Assembly (NCBI GenBank): GCA_029565685.1
Contig: JAKQNR010000052.1
Span: 157,290 to 221,289 of the forward strand
Origin: a bacterium
GTDB taxonomy: Bacteria > Zhuqueibacterota > Zhuqueibacteria > Residuimicrobiales > Residuimicrobiaceae
DNA: 64,000 bases
Reading direction: 5' to 3'
The position numbers were made by a program, and so were the translations under genes. This document shows, piece after piece, positions 34,453-43,704 of this stretch; within the stretch, counting starts at the first letter, position 1; each line of letters begins with the position of its first letter. The notes beneath the pieces were generated by a model. It was not told the DNA's origin. It saw only the letters and a list, made by a program, of their open reading frames with translations, and did no database searches.

Positions 34453-36555
34453 TCAACGTATGACTACAAACTTGCCCTTGGCGAACCCCAGCGGTTCACC
34501 CTGCAAATTCCAGCCCTCCACGGTGTAGAAATAAACGCCGCTTTTCAGCGTCTGCCAGGAATCGGTGATTTGGAACCACATCTCGTCGGACGATTCCGGC
34601 ACGGAACGCAGGTTGTAGGGATTGGGGTGTTCCAGCTTGGCTACGAGATCGCCGGAGCTGGTAAAGATATGGATCAGGGCTTTGGCCGGCAGACCGACGA
34701 AAGAGATGCGGTCTTCGATGCGTGCGCCGATATCTGATTCGATATTCCAATCCTCTGCCACGGTGCCGCCGTATTCCAGGCCCTGAACATGGAAAGGATT
34801 GGGCACGACATAGATGGAATCCATGTTGCTGTGGGCGCCTTCGAACGGCACAGCGGCGAACTGGTAATTGCGGTTGCTGAACAAGCTGGATTCGACCGGC
34901 TGGCCTCGGGCGATCGAGCTGGAGTTCTGGCTGCCGTCGTCAAACGCGGTGACAAAATAGTAATAACCGACACCGCGTTTGACGTTGCGGTCGGTGTAGG
35001 TGTTGCTTACCGGCACGCCGGTGTTGCCGCCGCATTCCCAAATTTTGGTATAGTTGTTGGTGTAAGCCTCTTCCGCGCGATACAACCGGTAACCGGAGAA
35101 ATCCTGAACGCCGGTATCGACATCCGGCGCCGTGGGCGTAGTGGAATGGGCGCCATAGTTGCCGTAATACCATTCCAATTCCACCTTGCCCGGGCCGGCG
35201 TTCAAGCGCAGGTTGGGAGATTCCGGGCCATCCGGCACTGCGGCGATGCCGTTGCGCCAAGTCCACTCGGCGCGGTAGACGATCTGATGCAGAGAATCTT
35301 TGCCGGTTGCCAACAGCGCATTCTTTGCTTCGTCGCCGGTTTTTCCCTGAAATTGCAGGGAGCCGTTTTTCCACTGCCGGCCGAGTTCAACGGCCTGTTT
35401 GCGGCTGATGCTGCCGACCGCATCAAAGAGCACGATGCGCACATTTTGGCCAAAGGGGATATCATAAGGGCCGAATGCGATCAAGGTTTCCGGGCGCTGC
35501 ACCTGCGCATCCCAGGGAGAGGCGACGCCCAGGACGTCTGAGCCCTGGCTTTGCACGCCACTGCTCAGATCATAGTAAAGAGTCTGATCCTGGTCGCCCT
35601 TGGTGTGGGAGTGCACCTGCTGACGCGGCCAAAAATTGACCGTCGTCGGCTGCGAGCGGTTGTCCAATTCATTGTTTACATCCGTGTCCGCATGCAGCAC
35701 GCCGAAGGAGACATACTGGGGGGAGAGCAACTCGCCGTTGATCTCCGAAGGATCGCCGGTGTCGTCAAAGGTTTTACGGAAATTATCGCCGTCATAGACA
35801 TACCAGAATCCGCGCAGAGTGTCGCCCGGCTGGTTGCCGTAATAATGGCACCATTCGTCGTGTTCACCGCCCATCTGTTCGTGGCCATAATCGCCGCAGG
35901 GGATAAAGTCCCGCCAGAAGCCAAAATATACGCCCTGCAGGTTCTGATTGGGCAACTCGATGGTGGTGGTTTTGGCATCGACATTGCCGGTGTTCTTGAA
36001 AATGAACTCCTGGATGATATAGGAGCCATGCTGCGGATTGGCAAACGCCCAGCTGTTGCGGGTGACCTCCACGCCGACATCCGTGGCCCAGACGGTGGTG
36101 ATCATCTCGTCGCTGAGCAGATCTGGCTTGTAGGTGCTGCTCGTGCGATTGTCGAGAATGCGTTGCTCGCGGCTTTCATTGACATCCACCAGCGGCAGGC
36201 GCTGCCGCACCCACTTTCGGTTGCTGATGCTCTTCAGGATATCCTGGGCGTCATAGTTGAGAAAGCCGCCTTCAGACACATAAAAAGTTTTAAACTGTTT
36301 GAATTTATCGGTCCAATCCTTAACCCCGATCCACACGCCGGTGTTGTCGCAGTTTTTGCGCGTTTGCCCCCAGAAATCGCCGCCTGGATAGGTCATCAGG
36401 TCGGCGATCGGCGCATAGTTGGGACGGCTGCCGACTGGAAACATGCTCAGCCATAAATCGCCGATCTCATGGCTTTTCCATTGCGCCGGACCGCTCGTCG
36501 TCAGGGTCAGCATCATCAGGACGATCAACGGGAATACTATAATTTTTTTTAACAT
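34453..36555 (-). CDS. Secreted FN3-containing surface protein paired with TonB receptor
   Basis: The 700-residue protein has a signal peptide (MLKKIIVFPLIVLMMLTLTTSGPA). The middle shows an FN3-like unit around residues 440-560 (GKVELEWYYGN, YRLYRAEEAY, GVGYYYFVTAFDDGS). The end reads YVVPNPFHVQG, RISFVGLPAKALIHIFTSSG and GVYFYTVEG, the same second-type terminal module as in 9929-13480. The acidic calcium-type stretch of that protein is absent and this one is about 480 residues shorter. It lies 48 bases after the TonB receptor gene. It probably sits on the surface and works with that receptor. Confidence 0.75.
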   Translation of the reverse strand: MLKKIIVFPLIVLMMLTLTTSGPAQWKSHEIGDLWLSMFPVGSRPNYAPIADLMTYPGGDFWGQTRKNCDNTGVWIGVKDWTDKFKQFKTFYVSEGGFLNYDAQDILKSISNRKWVRQRLPLVDVNESREQRILDNRTSSTYKPDLLSDEMITTVWATDVGVEVTRNSWAFANPQHGSYIIQEFIFKNTGNVDAKTTTIELPNQNLQGVYFGFWRDFIPCGDYGHEQMGGEHDEWCHYYGNQPGDTLRGFWYVYDGDNFRKTFDDTGDPSEINGELLSPQYVSFGVLHADTDVNNELDNRSQPTTVNFWPRQQVHSHTKGDQDQTLYYDLSSGVQSQGSDVLGVASPWDAQVQRPETLIAFGPYDIPFGQNVRIVLFDAVGSISRKQAVELGRQWKNGSLQFQGKTGDEAKNALLATGKDSLHQIVYRAEWTWRNGIAAVPDGPESPNLRLNAGPGKVELEWYYGNYGAHSTTPTAPDVDTGVQDFSGYRLYRAEEAYTNNYTKIWECGGNTGVPVSNTYTDRNVKRGVGYYYFVTAFDDGSQNSSSIARGQPVESSLFSNRNYQFAAVPFEGAHSNMDSIYVVPNPFHVQGLEYGGTVAEDWNIESDIGARIEDRISFVGLPAKALIHIFTSSGDLVAKLEHPNPYNLRSVPESSDEMWFQITDSWQTLKSGVYFYTVEGWNLQGEPLGFAKGKFVVIR

Positions 36556-36603
36556 GAAGGGCCTCCACGACCGTTGATTCGATTGAACGTATCGAGCTTG
36601 ATG

Positions 36604-39573
36604 TTACAGATGGATCCGAACCCCGAAAACGAGCTCTTTCAGGGTTGCCCAGTAGACGTTGTCGCTCTCTGTGCGCAGAATCAGGGGATCGGAAACTTTA
36701 TCCGTGCCCACTTCATCGATCCGGCCGGAGGCGAACAGATCGTCGTAATAGTCCTCGCCGGCTGTGCCGCCGGGCGGGTTGCGGAATTTTGTATGTAAAA
36801 TATTGCTGATGTCCATGTAGGTCTCGATGCTCATCCTGCCGGGCGTGAACATGCGCGACAGCCGCAGGTTGGCCCAGTAGCGATCCAGCTCGTGAAAATA
36901 GAGGTCTGGATGCAAATCACGAAAACTGGAACGGGGATGCTGCAACCGGGCGCCGGATTGATAATAGACCTGAAAGCTCAAATTGGTGTTCTGCAAAACC
37001 GGATAGCCGGCGAGTCTGGGACCCCAGTCCCGCGGTGAGGAGAAGGTGATGACGCCGCGTGCGTTGGGCTGAATGTTGATGATGTTCGAGCGCGGCACTC
37101 CCCAGAGCACGCCGTTGCGGCCGATATTGGGATCGTCGGTAATAATGGGGATCTGGCTGAGGTTGGGGATCTCCAGGTTGGCTTCGCTCTTTTTGATGTA
37201 ATTGTAGTTCAGCCAACCGGTGATGAAACGGCCGGCGGTCTTGCGCAATTCGATCTCCACCCCGCGGATCTCTGCATAGTTGTTGTGCGCCGGCCATTCG
37301 ATCACCAGGCTCTGATCCGAATGGGCGTAGACCATGCCGCTGGCGACGTCGAAATAGTCTTTGTAAAAGGCGCCGACATGCAGCTGAAAGTAATCGCTGA
37401 TGCCCATGTCGTAGCCGAGCTCATAGGCGATGGTTTTTTCCAATGGAAGATTAGAGTCGCTGATCCATTGCATGCGCGGCATGGCGCCGTCCACCTCAGT
37501 GCGGAACAGCCCCATGGTCGGAGGCGTCTGCACAAAATGGCCAAAGTTGAAATAAATCTTGCTGCGCACCGATAGGGGGTGGGAGATGCCGATGCGCGGG
37601 CTGAAATAATACTTGGGTTTGGCCCGGGTGGTGGGATAGGCGCCGGTGGTAAAGGCCTCCCAGATCTCCCGGTTGGTGCCATAGGTCAACGCCTGGTGGA
37701 TATCGGCGACATCCGTGTTGGTGTTGAAATAGTCGAAACGGAGGCCGATGTTGGCGACCATGCCCTGGAATTCGATCTTGTCCTGAGCATAGAGCCCTAA
37801 TTCAAACGGCTTTGCTTTGAAACGACGCAGGAATTCCTGAGTGGCATCTTCGTTGTGCCAATGGACGCGATTCTCGCGCAGAATGTCGTAATTGAATTCA
37901 AAGCCGGTTTTCAACTCATGGGCCGGATGAAATTGATAGGTCATCGCTCCGTTCAACGACGTGCGGCGGTTGTAAGAATCATCCCAAGTGTATCCGCCGC
38001 CGTATAGACGGTAGCCCGAGGCCACATCCACGATGCCCTTGTCCTTGGGTATCCAACCCGATTGCGGATCGTAATAAAGCCGGCCGTGAAAGATGCGGCC
38101 GTCGGAGGCTTTAGCTGAATCCCCCCGGCCCATATGCCATTTAACGTAAAAGTGGCTCAGATTCACTTCATAATACATTTTGGCATTCAGGGCGTGGGTC
38201 AGCTTGGCGCCGGCCAGGGTGGTATAGCGATCGATAGTCGGTTTATAGAATGGATAATAGGTCTCATAACCGCCTCCGCTGTAGGACAGACGGTCCTCTT
38301 CGCTCCAGCTGCTGGTGGAGTTGCCCTGGGTTACGGAACGCACTTCACTGTAAATGCTGTTCAGGGTCAATTTCATGTTGCTGCCGAGCTCATTGAGGAT
38401 TTTCAGCGATCCCAGCCGTTCATCGTAATGGGTTCGCGATTGTGGATAGGAGAACGGGTGATATTCATATTTGCCGCCAAGCATGAAATTGGCGCGCCAA
38501 GGGATCACCGGCACTCGGCTGCTCAGCGTGGCGTCCACATTATGGCCGTTGCGATGGCCGTACTCAATGGGCCGGTGAAGCCACTTCCACAATTCAAAGG
38601 CCTCGTCAGCGGTCAGATCATTGTTCGGATCTTTGTCGTTGAGCAGATTCTCGGAAAATTTGTTCCATCCGATCCAGGTCTTTTTAATGCCCTCTCGGCC
38701 CTCGGCCAGCGTGATCTCTCCGCCCTCATAAGCCATGGGGCCGGCGAGCAGCCGCCACTCCCAGCGGTAATTGGTGTCATAGACGCTGCGGCCCGAGTGC
38801 GGTCGGTTGGCAGGATCAAATTGATAATCGATGGAAAAGTGCGTTTGATCTGAGGGATTTTTAGAAACCACGTTGATCATGCCGGAGCGGGATTGGCCAT
38901 ACTCGGCGTTGAACCCGTTGCGCATGATCTTGATCTCCTGCACGGTGCCGGGCTGCACGGCGATGACCGGCCGGTTGAATTTGCGGTCGGTCATGCTCAT
39001 GCCGTCCAGAAGAAAACCCACCTCCCTCGTTTCGCCGGCGCGAATCTGGATCTCCCCTTCGATGATATTGCCGCTGACGCCTGACTGCAAACCGAGGATG
39101 TCTTCCACCCGGTTGGCAAAGGGCGTGTTTTGGTACTGCTCCGCTGAAACATAGCTCTCCGTGGCGGCCACATCCAGCTGGAGCAAGTCTTTGGTCGCAG
39201 TTACCACCACCTCGCCGCCTTCCAGCACAGTCTGGGTTAGAGTAAAGTCAACTGTGGTGGTGCGGTCCACGCTCACTTTGACCCGCTGCTGAGTAAAGGG
39301 CGTGTACCCGAGCATCGACGCGGTGAGCGAATAAACGCCGGGGGGGACGTTGAGGATGATGTATTCGCCGTTGATCGAGGTGGCGGCGCCGAATTCGCTC
39401 CGCACCGCTGTAGTGCGGTCCTCCTGCCAGATGTGGGTGATCACCACATTTACTCCCGGCAACTGCTCTCCGGTCCTGGCGTCTTTAACGATGCCGCGGA
39501 TTTTTCCCGTGATGCCGGCTGATGCCGCTGCGGCATAAAGCAGGAGCCCTATCACGGTGTAACGTGCTTTCAT
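36604..39573 (-). CDS. TonB-dependent outer-membrane receptor with carboxypeptidase-like N-domain
   Basis: It has 989 residues: signal peptide, CarboxypepD_reg-like domain (GKIRGIVKDARTGEQLPGVNVVI, YIILNVPPGVYSLTASMLGY), plug (NRVEDILGLQSGV, RAGETREVGFLLDGM, FNAEYGQSRSGMINVVSK) and a beta-barrel ending ELVFGVRIHL. It is the paralogue of the receptor at 6967-9870 and opens locus B. No TonB box or ligand can be named. No clear sigma70-type promoter was found in the 313 bases upstream. Confidence 0.9.
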   Translation of the reverse strand: MKARYTVIGLLLYAAAASAGITGKIRGIVKDARTGEQLPGVNVVITHIWQEDRTTAVRSEFGAATSINGEYIILNVPPGVYSLTASMLGYTPFTQQRVKVSVDRTTTVDFTLTQTVLEGGEVVVTATKDLLQLDVAATESYVSAEQYQNTPFANRVEDILGLQSGVSGNIIEGEIQIRAGETREVGFLLDGMSMTDRKFNRPVIAVQPGTVQEIKIMRNGFNAEYGQSRSGMINVVSKNPSDQTHFSIDYQFDPANRPHSGRSVYDTNYRWEWRLLAGPMAYEGGEITLAEGREGIKKTWIGWNKFSENLLNDKDPNNDLTADEAFELWKWLHRPIEYGHRNGHNVDATLSSRVPVIPWRANFMLGGKYEYHPFSYPQSRTHYDERLGSLKILNELGSNMKLTLNSIYSEVRSVTQGNSTSSWSEEDRLSYSGGGYETYYPFYKPTIDRYTTLAGAKLTHALNAKMYYEVNLSHFYVKWHMGRGDSAKASDGRIFHGRLYYDPQSGWIPKDKGIVDVASGYRLYGGGYTWDDSYNRRTSLNGAMTYQFHPAHELKTGFEFNYDILRENRVHWHNEDATQEFLRRFKAKPFELGLYAQDKIEFQGMVANIGLRFDYFNTNTDVADIHQALTYGTNREIWEAFTTGAYPTTRAKPKYYFSPRIGISHPLSVRSKIYFNFGHFVQTPPTMGLFRTEVDGAMPRMQWISDSNLPLEKTIAYELGYDMGISDYFQLHVGAFYKDYFDVASGMVYAHSDQSLVIEWPAHNNYAEIRGVEIELRKTAGRFITGWLNYNYIKKSEANLEIPNLSQIPIITDDPNIGRNGVLWGVPRSNIINIQPNARGVITFSSPRDWGPRLAGYPVLQNTNLSFQVYYQSGARLQHPRSSFRDLHPDLYFHELDRYWANLRLSRMFTPGRMSIETYMDISNILHTKFRNPPGGTAGEDYYDDLFASGRIDEVGTDKVSDPLILRTESDNVYWATLKELVFGVRIHL

Positions 39574-39886
39574 GCACTTTGCTCCTTACCATAGAGTCAA
39601 TCGCCCCACGCTGTGTGCGGACGCAGGGTTAGAGGATCTGATTTATCGTTTCTATTGTCTGGTTGAAAGAGTGTAAAGCAGAGAGTGTCACAGCTTATCC
39701 GAACGACAACGGTATAGACTTGTGCGTCATCCATATCAGTACGAAATTGGCTGTTCAATAAAAATTGGAAAGCCGGGGCTGTAAAAAAACGCCACAGAGC
39801 CAGCGGACAAAAGCAATTGGCTGATGTGTTGTTGCCTAAACCAATATAGAAATTATATTTAAAATATCAAGAAAAAAAGCATTGGT
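39574..39886. other. Intergenic region upstream of locus B
   Basis: These 313 bases, AT-rich towards 39840-39880, hold no convincing open frame, RNA or strong hairpin. They must contain the start of locus B transcription, but no sequence close to TTGACA/TATAAT was found on the minus strand. Confidence 0.5.
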
Positions 39887-40846
39887 TTATGATTTATTCC
39901 GGTTGATGGTTAGGAATTCTTCGCACATGGCTTGTACGGCCTCCGGGCGATGGCCTGCGCCCTGTGGATCCGAATACCAACGCGGAATAAAGCCGCCGCC
40001 GGGACGACTCAGATGTTCGATCATGGAATGGCAGTAAGCGCGAATTTCCTCCAGGCTGCCTTTGGCCATGGTGGCTTGGATATCCACCGGCGAGAAGAAA
40101 GTGATCCTGCCGCCGAACCGCTTGCCTAAAAGTTCCAGCCCCATGTTCTCCTGCTGGTCCATATGGACGACCGTGAGACCGATGTCGATCAGATCGTCCA
40201 GGATATCGACGATATAGCCGCAACTGTGCATAAAAGTCAGCACGCCTGCCTCGCGGCAGGCGTGGAAGATGCGCTGGTAGGCCGGCTTCCAGATTTCGCG
40301 CCATTTGTCCGGCGAAATCATCAGCCGGTTCTGCAGCCCCCAGTCGTCGGTGATGATAAAGCCGTCCGCACCGGCCGCTGCATAGATCTCTATGGCGGTC
40401 AGGTTCATGTCCACCAGCAGGTCGATCAACCGGCGCAGTTCCCGCGGGTGTTCATAGATGTCCACCCAGGTGTTTTCCAGGCCGCGGATAAAGTGCACCC
40501 GTTCATAGATCGAGATGCCGGAACTGAGAATAAACCGATCGCCGGCTTGCGTCCGGCTGTTTTTTACTGCGGTCCAGCGTTGCGGATCGAGGATGTCGGG
40601 TATGCGCAGGTCGGCAAACTCTTTCCAGTCGTCGAGCGCCGGCTTTTTCACCTCGCCGAGATTGCACACGCCGATGTTATGCCATTCGGCCCCCCACTCG
40701 TCGATCCCCTGCGGCGGCCGTTTGTCCGGCGAAGGGGTCATATCCACCCAGTAAAAGTCGCTGCCATAGGGCTCGGGAAAATCGACCGGCAGTCGGCCGT
40801 GGTTTTTGAATAAAATAGTGTCGATAACACGTTGACGAGAGGTCAT
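39887..40846 (-). CDS. Uroporphyrinogen decarboxylase-like (URO-D family) protein
   Basis: The 319-residue protein is shorter than true HemE (about 340-360) and lacks its N-terminal porphyrin-binding RxPVW motif. It keeps the TIM-barrel core: GADGFIITDDWG, HSCGYIVDILDDLIDIGL and GRITFFSPVDIQ. Such proteins are commonly found in sugar-utilisation or corrinoid methyltransferase contexts, and their exact reactions are mostly unknown. The HSCG motif can bind zinc in the methyltransferase branch (MtaA/CmuA type). It has its own promoter with no partner gene nearby, so no substrate is proposed. Confidence 0.8.
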   Translation of the reverse strand: MTSRQRVIDTILFKNHGRLPVDFPEPYGSDFYWVDMTPSPDKRPPQGIDEWGAEWHNIGVCNLGEVKKPALDDWKEFADLRIPDILDPQRWTAVKNSRTQAGDRFILSSGISIYERVHFIRGLENTWVDIYEHPRELRRLIDLLVDMNLTAIEIYAAAGADGFIITDDWGLQNRLMISPDKWREIWKPAYQRIFHACREAGVLTFMHSCGYIVDILDDLIDIGLTVVHMDQQENMGLELLGKRFGGRITFFSPVDIQATMAKGSLEEIRAYCHSMIEHLSRPGGGFIPRWYSDPQGAGHRPEAVQAMCEEFLTINRNKS

Positions 40847-40911
40847 GGAAGATCCTTTTTTGTGTTCGTTGTCCCAGGAGTGCTTGAATGATGCAGGACA
40901 GCAGACGCTGG

Positions 40912-40940
40912 AGTATAAAAATAAATCTTTAAATATTCAA
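40912..40940 (-). promoter_or_regulatory. Sigma70-type promoter of the URO-D-like gene
   Basis: Read on the minus strand: TTGAAT (40940-40935), 17-base AT-rich spacer, TATACT (40917-40912). The spacing is ideal, about 65 bases before the ATG at 40846. Confidence 0.6.
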
Positions 40941-41047
40941 TGTCTTTTAATATATTGCGGGGTTCGTTTGATCAGGCCGGGTTGATCGTCGCTTCAGGGA
41001 TGCGGTGCAGGACCGGCGCATCGGCGGTGTTCCGCCCCTAAAAAGAA

Positions 41048-42268
41048 ATGAGGATTGCCTTGTCAACGCCTTCAGCTGGTTTTCCCTTATATAAAGCGCT
41101 TTTTCTGATGTCTGTCCTATTCCTTGTAAGAGCAGAAACCGGATTCAGCCAGCAGCCTGCTTTCGCTGAACCGGTGGATCGAGGTCTCATCGAGGCAAAA
41201 GAGATCAACGAAGCCTCTGGCCTGGCGGCATCGCGCTTGATGCCCGGCGTGCTCTATACGCACAACGATTCGGGCGACCGGACTCGCGTTTTTGCCATCG
41301 ATGACCAGGGAGCGCTGTTGGCCACGATCGTGCTCGATGGCGTGACCGCCCGTGATTGCGAGGACATCGCTACGGGCGTCGGGCCAAAGGAAGGCACGGC
41401 CTATCTTTATTTGGCGGATATCGGCGATAATAACGCCGAACATAAGGTCAGCCGTATCTATCGTTTTCCAGAACCTGAGATCCAGCTTTCGGATCGTGGT
41501 CAAGTGATTGTCATCGATGCGGTGGAGACCATCGCTTTCACCTATCCGGACGGACCGCGTGACGCAGAAACCCTGCTGGCAGATCCCGTGACCGGTGATC
41601 TGTTCATTGTCAGCAAACGTGATGAACCGTGCCGCCTGTATCGCCTGCCCTTTCCGCAAAAGAGCGGCATGCTGATGACCGCCGAGGCCGCCGGCGTCTT
41701 GCCGCTTACTCTGGCGGTGGCGGGCGATCTATCCGCCGACGGCGGTGAAATTCTGATTAAGAATTACCTGACGGTGTTTTATTGGAAGAGGGAGGTACAG
41801 CAGCCGGTGGCGCAGGCGTTGACCGCTTCTCCGGCGATCATCCCCTACGAGATGGAGCCTCAGGGCGAGGCCATCGCCTGGAGGGGGGATGGGGCGGGTT
41901 TTTACACCTTGAGTGAAGAAACCTTCAACATCGAGGCGCATTTGTACTATTATCCCCGTCTTCCCTCACTCTACGCCAGTTCGCCGGTCGACCGGGCGGT
42001 TGAACTGACTCTGCAGCCGAACGACCCCAATCCCTTTGATCAGGCCGCCACCATTTCCTTCACAGTGCCGGAGATGATGAAGGTGGAACTGAGCGTTTAC
42101 AACGAACAGGGACAGCGGGTGGCGCTGTTGTTTCAGCAGACCGCTGTCCCTGGTCTCTATCGCGTGATCTGGCAGGCCGGCGTTTACGGTCCTGGCGTGT
42201 ATCAGTGTCGGCTGCACACGCCGCTAAAGACGCTGACGCAGGTCATGACCCTCGGCCGCGAGCGCTGA
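41048..42268 (+). CDS. Secreted propeller-type protein with C-terminal sorting module
   Basis: The 406 residues start with a signal peptide. ATG 41048 has only AAAAGAA upstream; TTG 41060, with GAGG before it, is an alternative start. The core motifs ASGLAASRLMPGVLYTHNDSGD, DCEDIATGVGP, YLYLADIGDN and PDGPRDAETLLAD mark a widespread but little-studied family of propeller proteins, often left unnamed. The end (NDPNPFDQAATISFTVPE to QVMTLGRER) is a divergent Por-type tail. It is probably exported to the cell surface. The gene is isolated and converges on the stomatin gene. Confidence 0.75.
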   Translation: MRIALSTPSAGFPLYKALFLMSVLFLVRAETGFSQQPAFAEPVDRGLIEAKEINEASGLAASRLMPGVLYTHNDSGDRTRVFAIDDQGALLATIVLDGVTARDCEDIATGVGPKEGTAYLYLADIGDNNAEHKVSRIYRFPEPEIQLSDRGQVIVIDAVETIAFTYPDGPRDAETLLADPVTGDLFIVSKRDEPCRLYRLPFPQKSGMLMTAEAAGVLPLTLAVAGDLSADGGEILIKNYLTVFYWKREVQQPVAQALTASPAIIPYEMEPQGEAIAWRGDGAGFYTLSEETFNIEAHLYYYPRLPSLYASSPVDRAVELTLQPNDPNPFDQAATISFTVPEMMKVELSVYNEQGQRVALLFQQTAVPGLYRVIWQAGVYGPGVYQCRLHTPLKTLTQVMTLGRER

Positions 42269-42272
42269 GCAA

Positions 42273-42294
42273 GCCGGGTTATTTTTTAACCGGC
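42273..42294. terminator. Weak hairpin between converging genes
   Basis: GCCGGGTTA and TAACCGGC flank a T-rich loop. The stem has one bulged base and overlaps the stop of the stomatin gene, so the terminator role is uncertain. Confidence 0.35.
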
Positions 42295-43229
42295 GGCGAC
42301 GCTGGAATCGATTCGCTCATGGTGCTGAACACTTTGGCCACTGCGGCGACCGTGCCGGCCACGTCCGCCAGATTGCTCGGAATAATCATAGTGTTGTTGA
42401 CGTGGGCCAGTTTGCCGAACTCGTTCAGGTATTGTTCGGCGATGCGCAGGTTGACCGCCCATTGACCGCCCGGCTCCTGAATCGCGGCGGCGATTTCCCG
42501 GATCCCCTTGGCTGTGGCCATGGCCACGCGTTCGATCTCCTGCGCACGGCCTTCCGCCTCGTTGATGCGCTTCATCTTTTCGCCTTCCGATTTGGCGATG
42601 GCCTCCGCTTTGTCGCCCTCGGCGCGGTTGATCTTGGCTTGTTTGTCCCCTTCCGATTCAGCGATCAACGCCCGTTTTTCCCGCTCCGCGCGCATCTGTT
42701 TTTCCATGGCATCCTTGATGGAGGGCGGCGGCACGATGTTCTTGATTTCGTAGCGCGTCACCTTGAGCCCCCAGGGGATGGACGCTTTGTCCACCGCGGT
42801 GACGATCTCTGCGTTGATTTTTTCTCTTTCCTCAAAGGTTTTGTCCAGATCGATCTTGCCGATCTCGCTTCGCATGGTGGTCTGCGCCAGCTGTATGGAG
42901 GCAAAGGCGTAATTATTGATGCCGTATGAAGCTTTCACCGGATCGATGATTTGGAAGTAGAGCACGCCATCCACCTCCACCTGAATGTTGTCCTTGGTGA
43001 TACAGGTCTGCGACGGCACGTCGATGGCGTTCTCCTTGAGCGAGTGCTTGTAGGCGATGCGGTCGATGAAGGGGATCAGAATATGAAAACCCGCATCCAG
43101 CGTGGCATGGTACTTGCCGAGCCGTTCGATGATGTAAACAGTTTTTTGCGGCACCACCCGGGCGGTTTTCATCAGAATGATCAGGGCGAGGAATATCAAC
43201 CCCAACAGGATGACGGTTTCAATTGGCAT
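42279..43229 (-). CDS. SPFH/stomatin-family membrane protein
   Basis: The 316-residue protein has one N-terminal membrane span (VILLGLIFLALIILM). A full SPFH/Band-7 domain follows (RLGKYHATLDAGFHILIPFIDRI, DNIQVEVDGVLYFQI, LAQTTMRSEIGKIDLDKTFEERE). A long Ala/Glu-rich coiled coil from about residue 170 to 250 (EREKRALIAESEGDKQAKINRAEG) supports oligomer rings. Stomatins organise membrane microdomains and partner with NfeD proteins, and the upstream gene is an NfeD, a classic pair. AGGGAG precedes the ATG. Confidence 0.93.
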   Translation of the reverse strand: MPIETVILLGLIFLALIILMKTARVVPQKTVYIIERLGKYHATLDAGFHILIPFIDRIAYKHSLKENAIDVPSQTCITKDNIQVEVDGVLYFQIIDPVKASYGINNYAFASIQLAQTTMRSEIGKIDLDKTFEEREKINAEIVTAVDKASIPWGLKVTRYEIKNIVPPPSIKDAMEKQMRAEREKRALIAESEGDKQAKINRAEGDKAEAIAKSEGEKMKRINEAEGRAQEIERVAMATAKGIREIAAAIQEPGGQWAVNLRIAEQYLNEFGKLAHVNNTMIIPSNLADVAGTVAAVAKVFSTMSESIPASPPVKK

Positions 43230-43257
43230 GGTTTCTCCCTTTCAATGAATGAATGGC

Positions 43258-43704
43258 TTACAGCGCTCTGACGCGCAGAGTCAGGTTATTGCGTTCGAGG
43301 ATTTCCACCAACCGACCGCGCTCGATCACCTCATCGGAGACCGCCTCCCACAACGTGCCGTGCAATTCCACCTTGCCGCCGATTTGATCCGGACGAATGT
43401 CCTGTATGACCACGGCTTTTTCTCCAGCGATCTCATCCACCGGTTGCCCCTGTCCCGCCACCTTGCCTTCGAATATGGTTTTGCTCTTTTTGCGGAACAA
43501 GATCAGAGTGGCGAGGGAGATGAGCAGAAAGACCAGCATCTGCCCGTTAAAGGACGGCAACAGGCCGGCGAAGACCAGCAGCATGACCAACCAAGCGCCG
43601 ATGCCGAAAAAGATCACCACAAAGCCCGGCAGGGCCAATTCCGCCAGTGCCAGCACCAGGCCGATGAGGAACCAGAAGAGGGCCATCATCTTGCCGACGA
43701 ACAT
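43258..43704 (-). CDS. NfeD-family membrane protein
   Basis: The 148 residues contain two or three hydrophobic spans (LFWFLIGLVLALAELALPGF, WLVMLLVFAGLL, MLVFLLISLATLILF) and a C-terminal OB-fold (GEKAVVIQDIRP, GKVELHGTLWEAVS, GRLVEIL). This is the short form without a ClpP-like protease domain. It is translated just ahead of the stomatin gene with a strong AAAGGAGG site, and the two proteins are known to interact in other bacteria. Confidence 0.9.
   Translation of the reverse strand: MFVGKMMALFWFLIGLVLALAELALPGFVVIFFGIGAWLVMLLVFAGLLPSFNGQMLVFLLISLATLILFRKKSKTIFEGKVAGQGQPVDEIAGEKAVVIQDIRPDQIGGKVELHGTLWEAVSDEVIERGRLVEILERNNLTLRVRAL

Noticed and set aside
39887-40846. Annotation as HemE (heme biosynthesis)
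   Set aside because: The protein is short, lacks the N-terminal RxPVW motif of HemE, and has no heme genes nearby.
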